Below are positions 23,434-33,527 of a stretch of DNA of 64,000 bases, one piece after another (position 1 is the first letter of the stretch; each line of letters opens with the position of its first letter). Origin of the DNA: Phoronis australis (taxonomy: Eukaryota; Phoronida; Phoronidae); the NCBI GenBank assembly GCA_002633005.1, contig NMRA01000005.1, positions 599,913 to 663,912 on the forward strand, given 5' to 3'. Position numbers and translations under genes: made by a program. Under the pieces are notes generated by a model. That model was not told the DNA's origin. It did no database searches and was given only the letters and a program-made list of their open reading frames with translations.

Positions 23434-26400
23434 TCAGTTACAGATGGTGTGGGTAGTGACTGTGTTACCACTTCTCTGAGTCACTGTCCGGCAGTTACCA
23501 TCTGAAGAGAGAAGTTGTGTAGAGGTCAAGGTCATGCAACACAACTAGTTTAAGTCATATTGTCAACAGTAATAAATTATTTTTTGATGTTCACAACAGA
23601 TGCATCATCAATTCTTTGCAATAAATTTGTGTATCAGGGGTCAACAATGCGACCTCAGTTTTTGAATGGCCACCAGGTAAAAATTCGAGATTGCCATGCA
23701 CATAAGCTCACTCAAAATATTCCAGAAAGTTCCGACCATGTCGAGTTCATTAGTAGACATTTCCTCATTTTGTCGGTTTTTCAATTCAGGTATCTCGTGT
23801 ATTTCGTTTTAGGTTCTAGCCAACCATGTTAGTAGGGGCCTGGACGTTCGTAGCCCCACAATCTGTATGAGGTTTCATATTGTTTCAGCAATCTCAGTTC
23901 CCACATGGTGACTAGGAATTTTTCCAGGTCACATTTGACGACTTGACGTTATACTAAGCTTCGAACCTTGAAGAAGCAACAATTTTCCAGGGCAGGATTT
24001 CATTCACAGCTGGCCACATTTTTATGGTAAGGGGTGAATATGTCCTGAATAATATAGCCTCAAACCAAAGAACATTCAGCGTAAGAGCTATCGTGACACT
24101 TGTTATTGAGATAACTAGTGCCTTGGTTCAAGAAGCAGCAGGAATCGGTATGTGGACACAATTGTAATGTCCAACCATTCTTTGACACAATTTGAACATT
24201 AAAGTATCTCTCACTATTTGATGATTTTGAAGTCCAGATTACTTGCTTCGTTGTCAGAACATATGACCCGAAGGTCGACCACTAAATCTGGAATATTGCA
24301 AGAACGATGATTTGGGTCAAGAAAACTAAGAGCATAGTGCAGTTAGCGCTTGGCAAAGTTGGGGATATCTACCCACATACTCAATTTCATAATGATCCAT
24401 CAAAGGATGCCAGAGATACAGCACACAAAATCAATCAATTAAAGAACAGTGACCGGGAAATTTTGAATGTCTTACGAACGTTAACTCGTAGCGAACAATG
24501 GATGCTATAATCCAGATAACGCTTGATGAGATCTATCTACAATCTCACCTGTCATGATGGATATTGCACAGGTGAAAATGCAAGCCAAAACTCAATTGAA
24601 ATTAATTGCAAACTGAAGTGCAAGTTTCAATTACCCCATTCCCTGCCAACACAATAGAGAGCCATATATTTTTATGACATAATGAATGAGGTGTCATAAA
24701 GGATTATATTAGTGACTAAGCAGCCCAAGCAGCAGGACAGAATTCAGTGGGCTATTATGCTGGCATAAGTTGACTACAACCTTCGGACGATCATCATCCG
24801 ACGGTAAATTTTTACCTGGACTGGGATCATCATGTAACACTTTAGACAAATCCTGGGCACTGCAAAAATGCTGTTCTTCGAAATGAAAAATCGAAAAACT
24901 GATTCCCATTATGCTATCTTACAAAAAATATAGGCCTCAAAATGTAAATGCTGTGCATGAATTTCATGCCGATCAGATGCGAAATTCGACTTGTAGCATT
25001 CGAACACACATATTAAGCAAACAACCACGCTTCACAACAGAGCAACATACTTGGCAAAATTTCATTTTGTCAAGTATGTTCACAAACTTCTGGTTTCAGC
25101 TTGTCGCTCAAGACTTAGATTAATTGGCAAAATTCATTTTGCCGTGTGTGATGCCACAGTGTGATGTCAATAAATGTTATGCAGAGAATGACTTCCAAGC
25201 AATCGAGCCCAAGTTATTTTAGATTGAATCTAAAATTTTATACCATTGATTGATTTGTACCTTTTGATTTATTTAAAATGATCGATCTGTTTTCTATCAT
25301 CCAAAATCTTAGAGCACAATATTATTCACAAATATCTGACAGTAATGGCAAACGTTTCACAGCATGATGACACCTGCTCACAGCTTACCTGAGTGCCTAT
25401 GATGATGCGGGTTATGATGTCTGTGGACCTCTTGCTGTCTGTCATCATCAAACTGGTTGTGGAAGGAGAAATCATCAAATTGGTGAAATGAGCTGAACAT
25501 GTCATCATCGTCATTGCCGAACCCATCAAAAGAGAAAAATGACTTCCCTCCGAAAAAGTCATTATCATCGTCATCAAAATCATCTCCGTCCTTAAAGAAG
25601 TCGGCAAAAGTAAAGTGCTGATGTCCTCCATGGCCCTGTCCTCGGCCAAAGAACTCGTCAAAGTTGAAGTGAAAACCATCAAATCCTCCACCTCCGCCAC
25701 CTCCACCTTGCTCAAATGCACTTTCGCCAAACTGATCATACTGTCGCCTTTTTTCTGCATCAGACAGTATTTCATAAGCTGGAATACATCAACAGAGAGT
25801 AAACACACACCTTCTCACACTAGCACCATGCGTAGATGACTCACTAGGAGGTCTGCACGTGAACAATTGGCAGGTGATACTAGAGTGAACTTTAAGAAAA
25901 AGATTATAGTTAAGGCATCAAGTAAGGGAGGCTTTTGTACAATATGAACTCCATGAGTTAATGTACAAGTAAGGCATTTTAAATGTAGAACAGTTGGAAC
26001 AAAACTAAGAATAAATGACCAGTATATTTAAATTATTAGAACCTGTTACAATGCAGACTAAATCTTTTTATAAACAAAATCCCGACATGCATTGCACCAA
26101 GCACTGGCTCGGAGATATAACTTCACAATATACTCTGACTACAATTTGACAAAAACCTTATTTTAGTGTAACATTAAAGTTCACAAAATAATTTTGGCGA
26201 GATGTTAACCCATGTGTGATAGAGTCTGACAGAGTATTGGTGAGGTTTACCCAGTGTCGCATAATCTGACAAAGTTCTGGTGACTAAGTTTATCAACTTT
26301 ATTCTGAATACAACTTAATGAACAAAATTAAACAATGTAATCAATACGCAGATGCCTGGTTTCTTAGATCTGCAAAATAATCAAGATAAATCAGACAAAA

Positions 26401-26801
26401 TGGCATTGTCTACAGGAATTAATTTGGAGACTCAATAAACCAACTCATCATTGATGAAGATGTCATGTGACAGTCACCGATGAAGCCAACAGATGTCATC
26501 AGTGACAATCACATGACATACTCTTCATACAGCCATTGAACAAAGACACCGTGTTTCTACTTTGTAACTTACCTTTGGCAATGTCTACAAATTTTTTTTC
26601 GGCTTCTTTCTTCTCTTCAGGTTTCACTTTATCTGGGTGATATTTCTTAGCAAGTTTCCTAAATGCAGATTTGATCTGTTTGGTTGTTGCATTTTTGGGG
26701 ACTCCCAATAACTGGTAATAGTCTTTGGCCTGCACAAGGCTCAAGTCTAGCGTAATAGCACTGTACAATACAGACACAAGGACCACTCTTGAACACAACA
26801 T
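23434..26801 (-). CDS. DNAJB9: DNAJB9 / ERdj4, ER-lumen Hsp40 co-chaperone
   Basis: Three coding exons on the minus strand: 26801-26573, 25778-25389 and 23501-23434 (687 nt, 228 residues, close to the 223 of the human protein). Residues 1-25 form a signal peptide. The J domain follows from about residue 27 ([14 protein letters not shown]) with the HPD motif at 55-57, which stimulates the ATPase of the ER Hsp70 BiP. Exon 2 continues with [18 protein letters not shown], a Gly-rich run, and a long Asp/Phe-rich then His-rich region. The last exon is tiny, encodes [16 protein letters not shown] and ends in ICN. It matches the conserved C-terminus of vertebrate DNAJB9. An acceptor at 26842/26843 upstream of the ATG implies at least one 5' UTR exon further upstream. 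Known family role: ER-associated degradation and restraint of the stress sensor IRE1. Confidence 0.93.
25389..25525 (-). other. DNAJB9: Asp/Phe- and His-rich tail region of DNAJB9
   Basis: The 3' part of coding exon 2 has runs of GAT/GAC (Asp) and CAT/CAC (His) codons, giving segments such as [18 protein letters not shown] and HHNPHHHRH. In vertebrate DNAJB9 the matching area is Phe/Gly-rich with fewer acidic and His residues. The repeats also make long antisense open frames, which are not genes. Confidence 0.7.
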
Positions 26802-27267
26802 TGTGTCGCGAAAGATTGCACAAAGTGAGGCGACTGTGATACCTGAAAATAAAGCAGAAAACGAGATGGGACAACATTTATGACACACCAGTATATCTAG
26901 AAGGCTAGACTTGAAGTAAAGAAACGGCATGAAAGATCATATTGATGTATCATATCAAGACGTATTAGCTTACAAGTGGGAAAGTCACTCGGTCAAATAC
27001 AAACCAATGGCCTGCTTGTATCATAAGTGTACTGTTTTTAAGTCAAGGACAAGTTCTTCTAATAAAAACTGCATTAAAATGGCATTTCTTATATTGTTTT
27101 ACACTTACATGACAATAATAAGCAAGGTGAACATCGGTTGACACATGCATCCTGTCTATTTGTAAGATCTACACTATATATTGTTGACAGTCAGCTCAGA
27201 TATTGTCCTTTTTGTTCATGTAACACCGTTGAGTATGAATCTCATAGATGTTTGCAGCAAATGTCAC

Positions 27268-27373
27268 CATTTGTGGGCGTAGCGTGATTAAACCCTTATA
27301 GCCAATAATGTTGTTAGTAGTTTAATCAAGCTGGTTAAGTTAAAACTTTGTGTATCACGCCACGTCCACAAGG
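27268..27373. mobile_element. Short inverted-repeat MITE-like element
   Basis: The left side reads ttgtgggcgtagcgtgat. The right side reads atcacgccacgtccacaa, its near-perfect reverse complement, about 70 bp away. This is consistent with a very small MITE. Target duplication not resolved. Confidence 0.5.
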
Positions 27374-28144
27374 ATAACACTCTTCGAAGAAGGTCCTTAA
27401 TTAACTTTTTTGAACTTAATTTCTATATCATGTTACTGCACTCTGCATACGTAAATAAGTACATTATGTGTTCAACTGTGCTGTGGGCCTATGGCCTTTG
27501 AGCGCTTTAGTTAAGTTATTACTCACAAATTACAATCTATTATTCACAATAATTGTTTCCTGACATATTATTTAGTATGCTTCAATTTATCAATCAAAAG
27601 GTAAGCTGGTTGATGAGCATTCTCAATACAGACCCATTGCTTGTATGTCTTCGACATTCACAAGAGTGTAAACCCCCATTGCAGTATTGCCAATTGGAGT
27701 TTATTTCGATAACGTACCTCTAGTCTAGTATACACTACACAAGAAGGGAGTGTTTCATACCCTATTGAGTACATGTTTTCAAAGATACGCCAGGTCAGAT
27801 ATAAATGCGTCAAAATTCTGGCAAGGTTTGCCATCTCCCCAATATGTGACGCCCAAGTCAATCGCTGTGATTATCTTTTTGCTTGACCCTCAATCAGCCC
27901 GGATCAATTGAATTTGAAGCTCAAGAGGTGAGATTGCAAACCACACCAGAGCAGCAGGTTATTAAGCGTGTCACGTAGTGGTGATATTCCAAACCTTACC
28001 AGACGTTCGTAACAAGCTTGACCTTATTATATATAATGGCATCCCTTCAACTTCATTTATACTAAAGGAATGTGCTGACTAAGGGATTGAAATAACCTCT
28101 GACCCATGTTATTGCCTTATTTGGTCAGTTTGCCCAGTCTTAGT

Positions 28145-30525
28145 GAAACTGGGGCCCCTGCCATAAAACTTTTATTGTCTTAACTTAGATCGAACGCTGT
28201 CTAGTTAAGATTAAAATGTCTTAATCCCGTTTCACGAAATTTCTTAAGATCAACCATAAGACCGAAATCAGTATAAGCTACGACCAAAAAAATGACTTGT
28301 TATAGAGTTGGCTCAAGATTGAACCTTAGGTCTAAATCATTAACAACTTGGGACTTTTATCATTGTAAGCTCAGAGGAACAAATTTCCTTGAGATTTTTC
28401 ACATTCTAATGTCCGTCGATTCCAGATCCAGCAAAGGTGGCGAAGGCTGTAAACACAATGCAGTGCGACTTCAAACGAGCACATGTGATATTTTCCAGCC
28501 AAACCAGAGTGTTGTCAAGCAAACGATATCTCAATAGCATTCGATGTCAATGGATCCCATTTAGAGTTTCAAGACCAAGATTATTCTTGAAACTGTATTT
28601 CACACACAACCTTACTTACTTCTGTTCATTCACAGCAGGTGTAGAAAGCGTAGTTGGTATTGACTATGTAAAACCAACTTAAAGGAGAATGCCACCCGAT
28701 TTAATTAGTCTTTTTTATCGTCTTAATCGGTCTATATCCACATCGTCTCTTATACGGTCGACCTCACCTTGCCGAAAGGTGTCGCGTTAACCTGTGAGGA
28801 AGGTGAGAAACGACGCAGCAACGTCAGTGGTTCGTCTGCAGAGTTAATGCCGCTATATTGTGGTGCATCGTTCCCGCTTGTCCGAACTATGAAGCTGCGA
28901 AGAAAGCGGGTATATCGTTTTTTCGACTACCTTGAGAGCCCGAAATGCTTAGGAAGTGGCTCGCGGTAGTTAAGAATGAAATGTACGCTGTTAATAGCAA
29001 GTATGAGGCCATGAAACATCTCCGTGTCTGTGGCCGGCATTTCGTCTCCATACGTTCCATTGCCTGCACATGTTCATGGCGCCTCTCTAGTAGTTCTTGA
29101 TCATTGTATTCCGGTTGGAACTGATAGCCTGTGAAACGTAACGATCCGACCCGTGAAGTCTTCGTCAGATGAGCTCTTGACTAAGTCGGGATTGGCGCCA
29201 GGCGACTTGCCATGTAGACGTTTATTATTCTGAGTTCTGTTTCAAAATGAATTATTCTCATTCTAACCAATGCTTATATGAAACTGAAACAAAGTGTGTC
29301 TCATTAAATATAATTTGTAATGCCTTGGAGTGCTCGTGAGTGCAAATGTTTTGAGAAGCCACCAATGAATAAACCACTGTGTTACCGGCTTTTAATGCCG
29401 GCAACAAAGGTAATTGACCAGGCACCAAAGCCGTGTGAGCGCATGCTAATTCAGCCAGTGCCTTTGCTGACAGAAAGCTATGGTCACATGTTAGGGGAAT
29501 CTTTATTTAGAAATACAAATACATTATTCAAATCATTGTTAATGTACAACCTGACGGTCTGTGGAAGGGGAACCCGACTTAGCGGCCCTTGACAAGTAAG
29601 TAGATCAGTTTCGTGGCTAACTCACATTATTACGTGGACATTATTTCTTTGGCTCACTATTATAGTCTTTTCGTGACTGGAGGTTTAGTTTCCAACTCAA
29701 GCTGGTGTATGTTTGTGCCAGTCCCGGCGGCCACGATGGGCCTGATCAGGTTCCGAGCCTTTGGCCGGGATAAAGAGTCAGTCGGGCCGCGACGCCGGGC
29801 CTAGTGATCGGGTTCCGAGCCACTGGCCGGGAGAACATTAAACGTTTTGTGTGTTTAGAACTCAAAAATCACAAGTATAAACAACACAGATCTAGGTTCT
29901 CCTGTCTGTATTTCACGGAAGAACACTTCGAATTTATCTCCAAACAGACCCCAAACTCCTGCTACGGACCTTGGTAAATTGGCCTGCCGAACTTTATAGG
30001 CTACGGTGTCACAGTGTCCAAAAACCAGTAAATCCGTAATAGCGAAATAAAACAACACATTTTTATAAGAACTCGGTGTATTTTTAAGGGTTTTACATCG
30101 AAGTTTGGTGATTTATTGGTGTTAAACGATGAAATCAAGCGATAAGCTGACACCACTAACCCGTGTTGTGAACTGCTGAACAGACTGCATATGAAACCAA
30201 TTACGTCATTGGATAATTTCAACACCTCCGTCTGCCATCAGGTGTCAGGTAACGCAACTGAACGTGCCGTTATCGAGTAGAACTACTCGATCTAAATTGA
30301 TACAAAATAGGTTGTTTTTTGGGTGGCATTCTCCTTTAATTTCTGTCTTAAACCGAACACCAAAATCCGACTTTGTGTTCATGAAACTGTATTTTCTGAA
30401 TTCATCATCTTGGGTCTTAACTTAACTCGAATTTCGGCATAACTTACACAAATTTGTAGTCTTAATTTGTGTCTTGATTTAAGACAAGTTAGCTTTCAAA
30501 ATTTCACGAAACGGTGCCTGAACAA
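28145..30525. mobile_element. Older inverted-repeat element interrupted by the TTAA element
   Basis: The left arm, at about 28145-28265, contains cccgtttcacgaaattt and cttaa-rich words. The right arm, at about 30345-30525, contains aaatttcacgaaacggtgcc in the opposite sense, plus matching cttaa words. The arms lie on either side of the 28683-30335 transposon. An older element split by that insertion would explain this. Ends and target site are not certain. Confidence 0.35.
28683..30335 (+). mobile_element. TTAA-flanked THAP DNA transposon, copy B (Kolobok-like)
   Basis: The 1653-bp element has perfect 15-bp inverted ends (AGGAGAATGCCACCC and its complement) and TTAA on both sides (28679-28682 and 30336-30339). 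At about 28855-29045 it encodes a THAP zinc-finger module read with one in-frame stop: CIVPAC, then FFRLP, the segment [20 protein letters not shown], and KHLRVCGRHF. The C2CH zinc ligands are all present, unlike in copy A. It is the reverse complement of copy A over its whole length. No transposase catalytic core was seen, so it is probably an internally deleted or non-autonomous derivative. Confidence 0.85.
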
Positions 30526-31164
30526 TTGACTATCGACATTGTTGCTATGAAGTATCAGTGATTATCTGTGATCGGTGAATTATGAAATTTATGCAGATCC
30601 TTACCTGCTCTATCCACTCATAAGTTCTCCTATTCGTACACCCAAACACACAACCAGGAGAATCAACGCTAATGATCTCTCACTGGCTTACAGGTGTAAA
30701 ACGCAAGTGAAACACGGAAGTGTCAAGTTGCTAGCAAACATAAATAATCTAGCTAACAAATTTATGAAAAATAATTTATTTAGATTTAGCATTGAACCAA
30801 AACTTAGAAAATCATTCGCACTATATCATTTAGTAAATATATATGTGTTGCTTTTCAAGCATAATAAGGAATACACTGACAAGATGAATTAAATTTTGTT
30901 TATAAATTATTAAGAAATTACCTTTTTAGAATGCCTCGCTTAGCTTACGAAAGCTTTGCTTATTGGTCAAATTATATTTAGCGAACCTGGCGTCTAGAAA
31001 CTAAAGCATTTTATGGCGATCCTGTCGAGGCTTTCCAACTCACACAAAATTCAGAAAATAATGCCCTAAAAGTCTGCACAGCATCATCGGTTATTTATTG
31101 GTCCAGTTTACATTGTGCTGATGTGCTCACGGATACGCATACTGTTTCCAATGTTAGCTCGGTA

Positions 31165-31360
31165 GACCATAGACTTCCGTAAACAAAGACTGCAGTTGAT
31201 TTACTTCGCCAGTTGACCTGCAAGATCCAGCTAAGTTATTTGATTAGTCAATAAGCCGGAAACTGTTGTCGTCAACTAATCAGATAGTTTAGAAAGTTGA
31301 GCCGGTGAAACCGGCGAAGTAAAGCAAATGGACTATGTTTCGGTAAATGGAGGACGAAGA
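31165..31360. repeat. Imperfect palindrome about 190 bp long
   Basis: Outer words such as ttccgtaaac, ttgatttacttcgcc and gattagtcaa on the left recur as reverse complements on the right (ggcgaagtaaagcaaatg, cggtaaatgg). The arms could fold into a long hairpin. It is probably a fold-back MITE. Confidence 0.5.
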
Positions 31361-31533
31361 AGAAGACGGATTGTTGGATGGTAATTTCCTGTCTTGGTTT
31401 AGATAAATGCAGTCTGTGGAGGACTGCAGTCAAATTCAAGCATATAAATTACTTTGGCATGAGTAGAAGAGCTCGTGCTGCGATTTAAAATACGTAACTT
31501 CAGGGACATTACTCTGTGTGGGCTAGACAGTGA

Positions 31534-31571
31534 CCACCGTCTCCTCGGTCTAGCTCGGCTTGAGACGGTGG
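31534..31571. repeat. Perfect 10-bp hairpin stem
   Basis: CCACCGTCTC at 31534-31543 is the exact reverse complement of GAGACGGTGG at 31562-31571, with an 18-base loop. No poly-U or gene context supports a terminator or a microRNA. Confidence 0.6.
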
Positions 31572-31869
31572 TAGTAATTTTTGATTGAACAGGACTCAAC
31601 ATTAACTCTTTTGATTTGTTGTTTCCAACAACTCTTCTTCAATTGAATTTGCGCGAATCCAAAATGAACTTGTGCAAAAATTAGTTTTCAAAACAAATAA
31701 AGTGTATTTGACACTAGTTTTTTACAGGCAGGTGAACTGCGTCTGTCTCTACATCTGACGCCGGTTCCAGCCAGTTCTGATCAAAATTCACGTTTTATTT
31801 TCAGTTCAGATATTCTTTTTGATTATTCACCTTTGGAAACTGATGAGCTGGGGCTCATCTATTTATGTA

Positions 31870-32575
31870 TCCACAGGGTGTAATTAAACAATTATCTTTG
31901 CAGCCAGGACCATAAACCCTAATTGCTAAGGTGGGTTTAGTTACTCAGTTCAACTGGTAGGTCCCTACAGCTGCAGGGGTCATGACAAAGAACTGCTTTC
32001 TATGACCTTGCATGCCAATTTCAAAAGGCCTATTGTGCGTAAGCAACACCCATCATTTACAATTAATTACCTTAAGTTCTAAGCCAATTGACTAGTTACC
32101 TCCTTCAAGCCCAAAATGGGAAAAATAATTTTGAAATCTTGATTCGTTGCTATGTGCGGTGCAGATAACAAATCAAAAAATGCCGTAAGTTGTCAATGTT
32201 GAATAGGAGGTGAGAATGTCAAACATTTACTGCAGTCATTATGAGGCATAATGCGGCTTGCATTTATGTTAACTAGTTTACTTTGACATTATACGCTCAG
32301 CTATCCAGAATCCTTGAGGTGCAATAAAACAATTAATATCTTCTCTACCATGACCGTAAACTCTTTATTAAGACATGTTTAGGAGCACAGTCCCAGTTGT
32401 ATGACTAAAGTCAGGGTTCACAAAGAATTGCTTTCAACAAACTTTTATGTCAATTTCAGGAGCCTATTAGTATTCAAATGTCTGAGGCACACTCATGATT
32501 TCCATTCCTCATCAAAATTCTAAGCCTCAATTCCAAGTAGTTACCTCTTCCAAGCTCAAAATGGATTTTTTGTGT
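31870..32575 (+). repeat. Tandem duplication, unit about 440 bp
   Basis: Blocks at about 31876-32130 recur at about 32318-32572 in the same order: taattaaacaatta or caataaaacaatta, accataaac or accgtaaac, aagaactgctttc or aagaattgctttc, gccaatttca or gtcaatttca, tagttacctcc or tagttacctctt, and caagc followed by caaaatgg. The copies are clearly diverged. Confidence 0.65.
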
Positions 32576-33392
32576 GAGTGATTGACAAGTTGGTACTTCA
32601 CCTGAGGACCAAATTGAGCCAGTTCACTTAAATTACAACATTGACTGACTGAAGCCTCAACACCTGGTTGAAGTCGGGGTCCTGACAGGTTGCAACTGAG
32701 TCCCTTGGAAGGTTTGTCAAGCCCTGTAGAGGGGAATGAATTCCAGAACCCCCCAACCCGTCACCACCAATTTTTGGTACTGATGACGGTAATTTTTAGG
32801 ATTTTGAAATTTTTTCATCCCCACTTCAATTTTTAACCTTATTTTCAAGATCACAGTGAGAAAATGAAGTTTTGGCTCTGGGGGAAAGTGTTGTTGGCAT
32901 GACATCTCAAGAAGGGAGTTCTACTGAAATGTAGTAGGTGATGCAACATGCAGTTGCACCAGTCGATTTTTATGACCTTGACCTCATTTTCAAGGCCACA
33001 CGGGGGAAAGCTAATTTTCAAATGGTGGCTTAGATTTTGTGCATATTTTGTGCTGAGGTGCAGGTGCGTGGGCCACTCCAGGTGCCAAATAATTATGGAG
33101 ACCTCAGTTTCAAAGTCATGTGACTAGTTTAAGAGTTTGAATTGGAAAATATTGTTTGTGACATATTTTCAGAATGATGATGCTCTAGATTTGTTTTGTA
33201 CCAATGATGTAGGTGGCACAAATTAAGGCAATAATGAATGTGAATTCTTGGTAAAGGTCTCAGGCTCAGCTGCAAAGTATAATTTTGTCTAGTAAGTTGT
33301 TTTGGTGTGACATCTAATAGAAGTGACCTTTAGATTGTATTCATTTCCATAACGAAGTGTAAATGGTATATTCTCCAGAGGAATGCTCACAT

Positions 33393-33393
<1 letters not shown>

Positions 33394-33426
<33 letters not shown>

Positions 33427-33472
33427 NNNNNNNNNNNNNNNNNNNNNCACACACACACACACACACACGTAC
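33394..33472 (+). repeat. (CA)n microsatellite with a 21-N gap
   Basis: A long CA run is interrupted by N at 33427-33447. It lies about 60 bp before the CRBN start codon used here. Confidence 0.95.
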
Positions 33473-33527
33473 ACTCACACGTACACAGTACACAATCATT
33501 AACCCCTAAAATTGTAGCTCTTTAAAA

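Larger units (their letters stand above)
26843..33527. other. Intergenic stretch between DNAJB9 and CRBN
   Basis: No conserved protein exon was found. It should contain the promoters of both genes, because they are transcribed away from each other. Most of the recognisable content is repeat-derived: an inverted-repeat element (27268-27373), the THAP element (28683-30335), palindromes (31165-31360 and 31534-31571), a 440-bp tandem duplication (31870-32575) and a CA microsatellite. Confidence 0.5.

Noticed and set aside
25615-25839. Plus-strand open frame opposite DNAJB9
   Set aside because: It is the antisense shadow of coding exon 2, kept open by GAT/CAT-rich codons.
26842-26930. Upstream in-frame Met at 26930 as the DNAJB9 start
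   Set aside because: A clear 3' splice site (ttttcag) lies at 26843-26849, between that Met and the signal peptide, so the Met at 26801 is preferred.
33289-33474. Minus-strand frame of repeated Cys-Val
   Set aside because: It is the CA microsatellite read in frame, with N inside.
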